Assembly (NCBI RefSeq): GCF_001625305.1
Contig: NW_017804409.1
Coordinates: 1,255,569 to 1,319,568, forward strand
Origin: Branchiostoma belcheri
Lineage: Eukaryota > Chordata > Leptocardii > Amphioxiformes > Branchiostomatidae
Length of the DNA: 64,000 nt
Direction: 5' to 3'
Under the pieces are notes generated by a model. It did no database searches. It was not told where the DNA came from and saw only the letters and a list, made by a program, of their open reading frames with translations. This document shows, one piece after another, positions 11,516 through 22,800 of this stretch. Each line of letters starts with the position of its first letter. Position 1 is the stretch's first letter. The position numbers were made by a program, and so were the translations under genes.

Positions 11516-12030
11516 AAGATTCACAGACGTATACACTTAGGATAATTTTATGTGGCTTGTGACATTTCTGTTCAATCTTAAATTTTCTTCTTTGTCCATG
11601 TAAACAAAACCTGTAATCGTTGTCCAGTATTTATCTGGCAGACTACACAGTTAAACTAACACCTGCCTAGAATTATCCACTATTGACTTATCTGCTGTCA
11701 ATCACAATGCTCTGGGAAACTGATAATTTAATTAGCATAATTACGGGGCTTAAATATTCCACAAAACCCAGCGTAATTACGACGCACCTGGACTGTCTGT
11801 TGGTGACCCTTGTTATAAGGACAAAAGTGACAAAATTACAGCTCCAGTTTTTTGTTGTACATTACACATTGCCTAACTTTGGTGCTAAAGAGCTGGCCTG
11901 TGTTGGTCCTGACAACAGTCTAGATACCAGGTTAAACTAGGGTTGTGAAGCTGTATTATTTGGAGTCATAATGTTCTTTTTGTATGACAAATATGTATGT
12001 TAGAGTTTGGTTAGAGTCTTACTCTTAGGC
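11516..12030. other. Low-copy stretch with TALE site
   Basis: No gene was seen. It holds the CTGTCAATCA site listed separately. Nothing else was recognised. Confidence 0.4.
11695..11704 (-). promoter_or_regulatory. PBX-MEIS type composite site
   Basis: CTGTCAATCA is the exact reverse complement of TGATTGACAG, the consensus half-site arrangement for PBX/Exd with MEIS/Hth homeodomain proteins. Only the match is seen; occupancy is inference. Confidence 0.35.
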
Positions 12031-12235
12031 ATCTGTGTGTGAATATGTGTGGTGTGTGTGCGCATGCACATGGGTGTGTATGTGTGTGTTTTTGTATGTT
12101 TGTATGCACGCATGTGTGTTTGTATACTTGCATGTGTGTGTGTGGTTTATGTGTATGTGTGTGTGTTTGAGTGTATTTTGTGGTATGTGTGTCTGTGTGA
12201 GCATATGTCGTGTGTGTGTGTGTGTGCAGTGTTGT
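12031..12235 (+). repeat. TG-rich microsatellite region
   Basis: Imperfect (TG)n runs interspersed with ATGTGT, CATG and TTTG words. This gives spurious Cys/Val-rich and His/Thr-rich open frames on the two strands. Confidence 0.9.
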
Positions 12236-12239
12236 TATA

Positions 12240-15200
12240 CTCTCCAAGCAGAAGTTAGGCTTGTTTTGGATGTTCTTAGGCATTTTTCCAGCAGGTTTTA
12301 AATTTTAGATTTATGTCAAGCAAGGACATTACCAGTATTCATTGAGGAATTCCACGAACACAATCTAATAGATGCTCAAACAGGTTAGAATGTGCTGCAG
12401 CAACCACAACTTTATATTGACGAAGCCTCCCACACTCCAGGTTTAAATGTTAGCTGGTATGAGACTATTTCCTCTCACAAAGTCAATGTCTTCAGTGCAA
12501 TGGCAATGGTAAACTTCCAGCAAATCGGCGCAAATTATTCTCGCATGGCTGAATACAAATTGATCTGTCAGGGCTTCAACTGTTGGGCTTTTTTCCCACT
12601 TAAGTATCATTTCAGCTCATTTCCTGTGGAAAATGGCGCTCCCGAAGTGCTTCACCGTGAAAAACGTACGACGCCTCTTCGAGCAAAGCGTGCGAAGAAA
12701 GAAGTAATCCGCGCCTAGGAAATGGCTTCTGTTGTGTCAACTCTGGGAGAAGTCGTTTGGTTCGGTCGGGGTGTAATCGTTCCGTGCAGCTGATTGAAGT
12801 ATGAGTTTAATTCTGTCCGCCATTTCATTCAATTCCAGCCTGCCCGCGGATTAGTCCGAGCAGCCCTGACGGATGTATCCCACGATACATTGCCGCTCAT
12901 TTGCACATCTCTTATTGTTTAATCATTGTCATTTGTATGAGTATTGATGGTGCCTGCGCGAAACAAAGAGCGGCCGCGCCTCCCTGAAGTATGGGGATCC
13001 GGGGAAATTTGACACTATTGACAAGTGGAAGTAAATAATACCCTCCTACCAGGCTATCCGTCATGCTATCTCGCCCTCCTTGGGGGAAAAAATCATAATT
13101 TGCGGCCCATAAAACCTTCACGGGTATTATCAATCTTCACACATCAGTAGAACAATGGCGCGCACGCCAGAGAATGAACGCTACGGTACCTTTTGTGTTG
13201 CGGACGGGACTCGACTGCGCCACCGTCGGGAAGCAGGCCTGACAAGGGGAGAAAATTACCGGGTGGAGGAGTGATGGATATATGGGCGTTGTGCTATCAC
13301 TTGGTAGTTGGATTCATTCTGTTCCGCAGAGGTGGCATATGATGGACTATGCCTGTCATTGTGTCGAACAAAATACATTGCAATGATAAGGGGCAAAAAT
13401 ATGATGTCAAATGTTGCGGCCTTTGGAGGATTGTGCGAGGCTGTTGCGCCTCGCGGGGGATGTACGAGTAATGGACGTTATCCATCTTTTCGCATACCAG
13501 GGTTTTTATGTCGTGTCCGCTCCCCGTCTGTCTGACAGGAAGAGTTTTCATTGCCTAACCACAGAGAAATGATCTGATCTGTTATGACTGAGACGGCAGA
13601 TACACTGCAGAGAGCCAGTAAATATGGGCACGATATTGCGGTAATATATCTAAGGCTTAAGGTCTGTGCACTAAGTCGGAAGGATAGCGGCGAGCGGGGA
13701 AGATAAACGGCACGTGTCAACGGAAAAGTAGAAAAGCTCTGTCAGCAGCGTGGAAGACGGCCATTTGTGGAAAATGGGAATATCGGCAGATATATCCCCA
13801 AAATGTGAACGCACGGCCATTTCCAACCCACTCAGGGGGATGATAGATTTGGGGTCTGGGCCACGATTTTTCAAGGTATTATATTGGAGATATTGAAGAT
13901 ACGGGGTGTTTTCTTGCATTTGTGATGGCGCTAGAGGCCAGACTATTACGGCTGGCACCCGATTTTTCAAACCTGCTGATTGTGACAAAAGACGAGAATT
14001 TATGGGTAATTGTCTGCACATTAAAATTTCCCGGTCCGGGTTTGATTGTCCTCTTTGCGTTGATTGATTGGCGGGATTTGAACCCGTGAACTCTGCGCGG
14101 CACAGAAACGCAGCGTCTTCCCAGACAAAAGACCTGTCAGATGAAATACAACCCCTTCAGGAAGTTTGTTACGATCAATGTCCCTTTGCACTTTTCGGGA
14201 AGTCCCACGGTACGTGAAGCTTCTTTTTTCGGGCGGCGCTTTGAAAAGGGGCATCTTGAACATTGGTTGCCGCCAGCGTGGCCCCAGCTTGTGTCTAACT
14301 GGGTATCATAATCATAATGACGTATGACAGGCCTGCGCGCCCGCCTTGATAATCATAATTAATGGCTCATGTTTCAACGTGATTAATGTTTATCACAACG
14401 TTATTGCCACATTATTTTTCATTTGTACTCCGGTCCCAAACTTGGCGGAATATGGCCACGCTGGGACGAGAAAATAGCGCTCCTCTTCTGGCAGACTCGC
14501 CGTAATCAATGATTAACTCGGTACGCGCCAAATTGGGCTGAGACAATCGTGAAAACGACAGATTACTGGCCCTGACAGCTCGGAGGCCCCACGGCAATGA
14601 TAAATCGCTCTGGAAGGGCGAAAAGTCATGGCAGGCTATTTTTCATTCAGACGCTTTTAGGTTGAAGCCCAGATACCGATTACCCCATGGAACTGAAAAT
14701 AACTTGCTCTTGTAACAATGCCATTACTAATCAAAGACCAACCCACGAACATGAAAGCGCTGCAGTAATATTTCACACTGCTGGTATCCGCGATCAATCC
14801 AGCGGGCCGCGGTGTCAGAGAGAAATGTACCTGAATTTTGTCGATTTTTCATCTTCCATGGTACATTAGGAGGCCTGTAATAACTCAGATAATATCCCAC
14901 TTTTCATGTCAGAAAAATGGGCGCAGATTGCTCTATGGTGTCATGCTAGATTCATATTCCATTTTTATAGCGTCAGATTCGTGTGTGCCAAATCTGTCTT
15001 GTGTTGATACTGCGTGAGATAGCATCAGCAGCAGGCTAGCTTCTGGACAAAGTCAATTTGTGGGGGTGTTGTAGTAACAGGGATGGTCTGTTTGTTGGTT
15101 TGGTGGGGGGACTGATGCAAAATTTTTTAGGTTTGGTGGACCAAATAAATTCATATCTGTTGACTTAACCTTGAATAAGTTTTTTTTGTTGATAATTCGA

Positions 15201-17066
15201 GTGTATACTTGACATTTTGTTGCATTTCTGTTTAAAAAAAAAAAGAAACAAATGAATAAACTGTTATGCATCTTGGAATGAATAATATTTTTTCAACCAG
15301 TCTATAGCACTGAAGAAAAATGCAAAATTACAGATTATATTGGTTGTTGCTTACATCTAGACTAATTATTTGTGTGTCACTATAAAGATTAATGATATAA
15401 GAGGGTTAATAAAACTGAGAATAATTACAAATAGTAACTGGCGAGGAAAATGTAGTTTTTCCTTGTGCAGTTGAAAATTTTGAATAAAAAAAAGATTCTT
15501 GAATTTTTGAAAAAAAACTTTTAGAATGGAGAAAGAAAGGCAAAACGCAAATAATGTGTAAATCTTCAATGAAAGAAAGATATATATTGTAAACCAAATA
15601 TATTTGTTCATGTACTATGTAGTTATGGTCAAGAAGGTTGACTTTGGCCTACACTGTATGTTAGCACATTTGCGAGGCCTATACAGCAGTCTCGGTGGAT
15701 ACATTAAACAGTCAAGTTAATGTTTACCAGCTATCAAAGCCGGGATGGTTAAGTTCATCTGGATGTAGGATTTGTGCACTTGACTGGGTCCCTACCCCCC
15801 TCGGGGGAATAGAATGACCCAGCATACCGAGTGACTGCCCCTCGCCATTTTTCAAATCTTAACTGACATCAGGATAAGGGGAGATCAAAGTGGGGACAAG
15901 GGAGAAGTGACAGGTGGTGGAAGGCTGGGTCCACGCCACTTCAAACTCCATCTAAATCAAGTCCAGCGCCAGCCACTTAGAGATTTATTTGACAAACATG
16001 GAGGAACATCAAAGCGGAGGCTCGTCAATTCGGCGACAGTAAACCACGCACAGTTCGCTGCGTCGTGTCGCCTCCGCAGTTTCGTCTGAAAATTTAACAA
16101 ACGAGCTTCAAAGTTTTGCAAACAGGTAGGGGTGTTGATTTTGGGACATCAAAGCTGGGCGTAAATTTAGGATCTCTTAGGACGAGCGGTAGTGTATCGG
16201 GACTGTTACTTTAGGTATGTGACAGGTAGGGAGGATCAAAGACAAAATAAAACATGCCCTCAAGACAGAAAGGTGGGAAGTGCCAGCTTAGGACAACACT
16301 GCGACCAATCATGTCGAGCGTTCTGTCAACTCTTGGGAAAAACACCCCTCTCGCAAGCCTCCTACTACTCCTAGGTTCAGACAAAGGCCACGATAGGTGC
16401 ACCCGGCAATGGCACGGTCGAGCTTCACCAAGTAGCAAGTCAAGTAGACTGACAGACTGTGGCAGAGGCTGACCTTTTTATTGTGCTCCGCCTGTCAACA
16501 AGCGGAGCGTGATCAAAGGACATCCGCCAGCCCCTAAGGAAACGTGTAATTAGAGAAGACTGCACCTCTGTTTTTATGACATGTTTGTGAGCAGGCATGT
16601 CATTAGATTTGTCTTGGCTACACTAGGCACACTTGGGCCACTTGTAGTGTGGAAGTCAACCCTTATTTAGAGCAGAGATGTGTCCTGTGCTGGAGTCCTT
16701 GGTGATTGTCAGTAGAGTGCAGTAGAGGTGGAATCCAAGCTTGACTTGCCCTCCGGGGATACATTCATCTTTTTCCGTGTGACATGTTAGTACTTGGGAC
16801 AAGACTGAGAGAGCCTTTGTCCTTTGGATTGTGATAAATGATTGTCAGTAAATGACACACCTGCATGGACAGTGTTTAAACGAGTACGCTTGAGTTGAGT
16901 GTCTCTGATAATCAAGGAAAGGAGACCAAACAATATCTAATGGACTGTTATGTTAAAAATGCATAAGTGTACAATGCACTACAAGAGAAGTTTAAGAGTT
17001 TGAAAGGAGCTTTAAGTATACATTCTTATAGTTAATATAACTGTTCTCATAGCTCAGACCAACTCC
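12240..17066. other. Long low-copy block upstream of the gap
   Basis: From about 12590 to 14900 and 15900 to 16800 the sequence is CpG-bearing, not matched elsewhere in the window, and dense in homeodomain-like ATTA/TAAT words and TGACAG words. GCCCTGACAG (either strand) occurs at 12567-12576 and 14569-14578. The 108-residue open frame at 12392-12718 has no recognisable domain, no splice context and no composition bias to support it. Between 15050 and 15620 the sequence is AT-rich and featureless. This is a candidate regulatory block. Confidence 0.45.
14300..14420. promoter_or_regulatory. Candidate homeodomain-rich regulatory segment
   Basis: A tight cluster of ATCATAATCATAATGACGTA, TGACAG (14325-14330), ATAATCATAATTAATGG with TAATTA at 14356-14361, and GTGATTAATG. 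ATTA cores, a CRE-like TGACGTA and a MEIS/TGIF-type TGACAG stand within 80 bases, as in many developmental enhancers. Function is inference. Confidence 0.3.
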
Positions 17067-17723
17067 NNNNNNNNNNNNNNNNNNNNNNNNNNNNNNNNNN
17101 NNNNNNNNNNNNNNNNNNNNNNNNNNNNNNNNNNNNNNNNNNNNNNNNNNNNNNNNNNNNNNNNNNNNNNNNNNNNNNNNNNNNNNNNNNNNNNNNNNNN
17201 NNNNNNNNNNNNNNNNNNNNNNNNNNNNNNNNNNNNNNNNNNNNNNNNNNNNNNNNNNNNNNNNNNNNNNNNNNNNNNNNNNNNNNNNNNNNNNNNNNNN
17301 NNNNNNNNNNNNNNNNNNNNNNNNNNNNNNNNNNNNNNNNNNNNNNNNNNNNNNNNNNNNNNNNNNNNNNNNNNNNNNNNNNNNNNNNNNNNNNNNNNNN
17401 NNNNNNNNNNNNNNNNNNNNNNNNNNNNNNNNNNNNNNNNNNNNNNNNNNNNNNNNNNNNNNNNNNNNNNNNNNNNNNNNNNNNNNNNNNNNNNNNNNNN
17501 NNNNNNNNNNNNNNNNNNNNNNNNNNNNNNNNNNNNNNNNNNNNNNNNNNNNNNNNNNNNNNNNNNNNNNNNNNNNNNNNNNNNNNNNNNNNNNNNNNNN
17601 NNNNNNNNNNNNNNNNNNNNNNNNNNNNNNNNNNNNNNNNNNNNNNNNNNNNNNNNNNNNNNNNNNNNNNNNNNNNNNNNNNNNNNNNNNNNNNNNNNNN
17701 NNNNNNNNNNNNNNNNNNNNNNN
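17067..17723. other. Assembly gap (657 N)
   Basis: Unsequenced scaffold gap. A short exon, such as a missing 5' LRMDA exon, could be hidden here. Any open frame crossing it is meaningless. Confidence 0.99.
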
Positions 17724-18814
17724 TATCATTTCAGTTCGTGGCCAAACCGAACCACATTTTGAATCGTGAAAGAAAGAGAAACAGCCTGGAGGTGGGGTGC
17801 GAGTACAAGTGCCATCTGTTCAGACCTTCTCACTTGGAATCCTGACGACCATTTCTCCTGCCCCGTGTCAAAGTTGTCACCTGCATTTTTCAAACCCGCT
17901 TTTAATCCAGCACCACACTGGCAGAGAAATGGTTGTTTTCCTTTGAAAGAAAGCTTGATGAACTACCTGTTATGCCCTCCCGTGGTCTTCTCCCTACACC
18001 ACCCCTCAAACCGGGCCTGTGAAATATAGGAGCCATGACAAAAGCGGGGGAACGCCTTGTAAATTTTCTCTTTCCAGCTCTTTTCTGTCAGGACCGGGGC
18101 TTGGGAGGGCAGCTTAAAAGGGTGTGGGGACATCTGTATTGGATTGTACAGGATGTACCACTTGACCCTGTCTTTTGCAGCGGTGGTGGGACCAGGGCTG
18201 CACGCTGGGAGGCCAGAGCCTCCCTAATTCATCATGATGTCCGACACAGGGGGACTCCAACAAACCAGTTTGTTCTACCCACCCTTGATTCAATCAGCTC
18301 GGTCTGGCCCGCTCACCTCCGAGTCTGGAGCCTGAAGTTTTCCAGAAGGCTGCTGATGGTTATCTTTTGATTTCAAGTTAAAGGTTGCATAGTTGTTGGA
18401 TGTCCAAGAAGCGGATTTGATCAAAACTGGATGGTCTATTTGTTTCAGCCATTCGCCGAGAACGGCAGTATTGACAGGCTGTCTTCAATTTGTCATGTTC
18501 AAATTCATCTGCTGTGCAGTGTGATTGACAGCTGTCAATCAATTTAACTACTCAACAGCTGCCATCTTCCCTAGGCCAATTTCTTTTTCTTCTTTTACTA
18601 CAGTCAGTGTAATTATGTTTTCGTTTACCTTCGAAGAAGGAAATTATATTTGTTTTTGCTCAGTTTCTTCTTCCTCTTCTTCTTCCTCTTTTTTGTTCCA
18701 AACAAAAAAGGGCAATGACCTGGACCAGACGTCTGTCACCATGGCAACTGGTGCTGTAGTCTGGTCTCAGGATTGACATCTTCATCTTGAAAAGGTGATG
18801 TGGTAAATCTCAAT
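17724..18814. other. Low-copy block after the gap
   Basis: No convincing exon. It contains a TCTTCTTCC run near 18667-18690 and the palindromic TALE site at 18522-18541. The stretch 18715-18770 (AATGACCTGGACCAGACGTC, then CACCATGGCAACTGG) has a loose counterpart at about 38925-38990, so part is an old dispersed repeat. Confidence 0.45.
18522..18541. promoter_or_regulatory. Perfect 20-bp palindromic PBX-MEIS/TGIF site
   Basis: TGATTGACAGCTGTCAATCA equals its own reverse complement. It contains two head-to-head TGATTGACAG composite sites (PBX/Exd with MEIS/Hth). Its centre is TGACAGCTGTCA, the dimer site known for TGIF and MEIS family proteins. That such a site is bound here is inference from known binding preferences. 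Confidence 0.45.
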
Positions 18815-18850
18815 AAGGCCATGTTGATTTGATTATTTGGATGACATCCC
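18815..18850 (+). repeat. Fragment of the GGCCATGTTGATTTGATTA repeat
   Basis: TAAGGCCATGTTGATTTGAT followed by TATTTGGATGACATCC is also found at 31229-31262, and inverted at about 54592-54625 and 54752-54785. It looks like one terminus of a MITE; other ends were not established. Confidence 0.5.
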
Positions 18851-19475
18851 GAAACTGATGCAAGTGTGCGAATAAAAAAAAAGTCTGGCAAAAGAAAAGT
18901 TGCCTTCATTATGTAGTCTACGTGATCATGAAAGTTGAACAAATGGCTAAACACACGCAGACTCTTCATATTTTCTTTACATTTCTTCACATTTTCTTCT
19001 TTTGCTTTAGAATTTAGGTATTCTATGACATTATTGTCGTTTTTTTTTTTTGCAAATTACAGCATATATTTGCTCATTTTGCAGATGCTTTGTATGATTT
19101 ACAGTACGGTCAAAAACTTGATGAAAATTAATGCGCTGTTTCATGATTAACATGGCCTGTACTGTCCCGCTGAAGTTTGCCTGGACCTTGACACACTGCA
19201 GACAGTTGAACTTGAAGACATCCAGGCAGGTTGCCCTAATGAACATCATATGTACAGAGCCCTTGAACTTCAAATCTGTTAACTGCCAGCCGCATTGACC
19301 ATGTGGCATCAGTGCCGCTTCCAATGAGATCCCAATAAGACAAGTCTATTTCTCTAATGCTTTGTGGACACATGCCAAACCTGTAGAAGTGACCACCTCT
19401 ATATAAGGACCACCTGGCTAATATGACCACTTTCTGATGGTACCTTAGATAATTTTTGCCATTGACTCAAGCATT
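18851..19475. other. Non-coding stretch, nothing assigned
   Basis: AT-rich, with a T-run at 19038-19051 and a TATATAAGGACCACCTGGCT segment near 19400. A looser related passage with GGTGGTCACTATAGACAGGA lies near 32811. No exon was recognised. Confidence 0.4.
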
Positions 19476-19830
19476 AAAGGGGCATTATGTTACATTTTTG
19501 CACCAAAAGTTGAACATTTTGTTGAAAAAAAATCATCATATACATCCACTTTCCAACATATTTATGCTATTATTTCACATTTCTTACATGTATGGTTGGC
19601 GCCTAAAGAGCCCACACAAGGCACACTTATTTTGTGGTACCACCACAAAATACTAGAAAGGAAAAGTAAACAAACAAGACTGACTGCTGTGTTTCTAGGA
19701 TTTAAACACACTGTAATATTTTGGCACTTACACTTCTTGAATGACACTTATATGCAATGGAGTAAGCCTGGGGTTGATTCAACCTATTTACTTTGTAAAG
19801 AAATGCCCCAAAATTGACAGAATCCTGTAT
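19476..19830 (+). repeat. Dispersed repeat, GCATTATGTAA family, copy 3
   Basis: GGGGCATTATGTTACATTTT at the left, ending near AATGCCCCAAAATTGACAG at the right, gives approximate inverted ends. Inside is TTTTGTGGTACCACCACAAAA, the counterpart of the GGTGGCACC word in the tandem array at 4918-5510. Confidence 0.5.
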
Positions 19831-22800
19831 GTACAGTGTAGTCCAAATGTATTCATATGTATCAAACTGAAAGAAAAATATAGGTTTGGTCAAAATCCAT
19901 CCCAAAGTTAAGATAAAATCTTGTCATTGCAGTCCATTTAAAATTTGTGCATTGAGGTAATTCACACCTTGTTACATTGGCAATTTCTGAAGTGTACAAC
20001 TTGAGGACTTTATAACCTGTGCTAAAACTTTGTCCCACCGCTTTAGAAAAATGACCCTGCTTTGTGTAATTTCGAAAAATTATCCCTTTTGGTAATATTC
20101 TAGACAAGTCAGGTGGAACATCAATTGTTAGAACGTCAATTAAGAGTTAATTAACAAATTGTTACGACCCACATCTGAAATCGAAATCCAGAAAAATATG
20201 TGGTAATAAAATTCACAGGATAAATTCACAATGACGCTTATGTGAGAAAATATACAACTTTCAAAAGTTGCACTGAATAGAGTGAAGAAAAAACGTTATG
20301 TTCTTGCAGGTATTGAAATTGATATTGAGCCCAGAAGAATATAATTTTGTCGGTAAAGGCTCATATTTGTCATAACATATGGCAATTGCAAGCTAGCGTA
20401 GTCTGGAAACCAGAACAGTATTGGATAACCCATAATTCTGCGGCACTTTATCGGACAAAGGAACATTGCATGCGACCATGATAGCATGATGCGGTCATTA
20501 TTCCTGATTCTATCAGCTATAGAATTGATTTTTGTTTGGGAAATGTATCATCGAGACAATAGCATGTACTGTAAGTGGGCTCGATGGTGGATAATTGGGC
20601 CTTCTTCCCAATTTTCTGACAACCTAGTCATCATCACCCGTACTCCCATACAGCCCCCTTAAAGAGAGAAGATTTAGATGCGCAAACATCGAAAACCCTG
20701 TCGCACACCGATCACTATCAGTTTCAGAAATACACGGCGGAGGCTTATTTGATTGTCCTTTTGAGTAGATTTTTATTAGTGTTTACTCCTAGACGTATCA
20801 GTACAATCAAATTGTGTCCAATAATTCCGGTTGCCTCAGCACCCAAATAGGACAGATACAGCAACTGATGACCCGACTGTGACATGACAGCACCCGTCCC
20901 TGTGAGTTATGACAGGCAGTATTTATGACCCCGGCAGCCTGTTTTCCGTATTGAGTTATCATCAAGCAAACTTGGTTATCTCCTTTTAATAAGATTACAG
21001 CCACGAGGGCACTAAATCATTACATATAGGAAAAAAAAAATGTTGCTAACGGAATGTGTAATCTGCAGGAGTGGTGATGAACAAAGGACGGATCATTGGG
21101 ACACGGTTGACATGTGTCCGTCTTTTAAATGACGAGCATGATTGACATATCTGCGCCACGCCACGTCCACATGTGTGCTGCGTGTACTCACCGCTCTTTT
21201 GTGTCGGACGTGGGATTAAAGCCATCTCCTGTTTGGGATGAAGAGGGTGTGTTTTGTCCTAGATACCGTATGCCTTCTATGCGGATAGGGATAAGTCAGG
21301 AAAGCTGCTCGTCTTAGGAGGAAATAGGCAGGTACGGGCGAGCTGGCAAAGGCAGCGTCGTCAAAGCCACCTCTGCTATTCGTTCTTGTTTAGCGGGATT
21401 TGGGAGATTGTTGGTGGGGGAGAGGGGTGTACGACGTGCTTCCTACACACAAGCCGGAGCTTAGAGCCGCCAGAGTTGAGGATAATTCTGTACGGCGTTT
21501 GACGTTTGATATATTGGAGCTCAGGTGGCAGATCCCAATCCAGTCCCGACCGCTCACCAAGTACCGGCGAAACTCCGGGTACTTTTGTCATTGTGGTTTC
21601 AATTTTTCTGCCGTTAATAAAATAATCCATCAGTGCGTTTGTCAAAGGAATGATTATGATTTGATTTATGGGCAATAAAGAAGGGCTGGCAGCATAACTG
21701 ATTGGGGCCAGCAGGACTGGGCATTTAGCGTCAGAGTTTTTCGTAAAAAGCTTGCGATTTGAAGCGCTTGAAGTGATGCGAGGTTGACGTTGTGAACTTA
21801 GGGTGGGCTCCGGGAGGAGAAGCGATGCGGAGGTATCTGGGGCAACCTTTGTAGAGTTCGCGTCCCGCACTCCCGAGATGTCTGGCATATTTGGTGCTTG
21901 ACAGCACAGATAGTTGATTGGAGTTGCTGAATTTAGGCCCGGCTATTACTCATGTGAAATGATGCCTTTGACACGACTGGGATTGTTCAGGGGCCAAGAG
22001 ATGCCACCCATCACATATATCTGGAGGGGGAGGGGCACTACCCCGTGATTTATCATAGCGCCCTGGGATAGCTCTCATCCAAATTTGCTTACCCGAATTT
22101 TTCAACCCATTCATCAATTGGCAATATGTGGGCTGGTACAATTAATCTTACTCTCCTTGCAGGAAAGCCGTCCTGGTTTATAAGAGGACAATTTTAGAGC
22201 GGCCATATATGTGTCCTGTCAGGGTTAGGGTCCCCTGCACTGGGCTTCGAGAGTCTTCGCTTTTGTGCAAAATGAAGACGTTTCGCACTCTCGGAGAGCA
22301 CTTATCATGGAAGCATATGGCACTTAGGGAAGCTAACATTGTTAATTTCCCAGTGGAATATCGACATGTCGTTGCTTTCTGCCTCCTAACTAGAACAGCG
22401 ATGAAGGATGCGTTATGGCGTTAATGTTTTGGAGCGATCAGCGCATAACCCAGCACGCACCCGGACTCGCACAGCGCCCCAGTCTGGAAAAGTGGTCTGT
22501 TTTATGGAGGGGTGAGATTGATGCTGACATTTCAGGAAGGACAGCAGGAAAGTTTCCAACAAATGCCAAGGAAGGGCTCTTGTCACCGGCTGCCTTCTGC
22601 CACGCTACTTACCCGCCGGCCGCGTTTGAAGTCGGCGGCAGTTGCCAAAACCGTGATTGATACCTGTCGAAGGATCATTAAAACAGGAGACAGGTCGATC
22701 CCCTGTGGTGCAGTAACCCAACCGCCAGGGTGCAGGCCCTAAAGCAACTGCGAAAACACTGCCATATCCCCCAGTCTGTCTGCCATTTGTCTTTCTGTCA

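Noticed and set aside
10775..11536. Several 60-109-codon reading frames on both strands, rich in Phe/Leu/Cys/Tyr
   Set aside because: They follow the 42-60-base minisatellite; the same peptide recurs with the repeat in every frame.
12011..12301. Cys/Val-rich and His/Thr-rich frames
   Set aside because: Translations of a TG/CA microsatellite.
12392..12718. 108-codon open frame as a possible gene
   Set aside because: No domain, no splice or promoter context, ordinary intergenic composition, and of a length expected by chance in 64 kb.
16992..17729. 245-codon frame
   Set aside because: Almost entirely the N gap.
21376..21888. 170-codon reverse frame
   Set aside because: The longest real-sequence frame, but it has no recognisable domain, low-complexity stretches, and overlaps unrelated frames on the other strand. 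Without homology I do not call it a gene.
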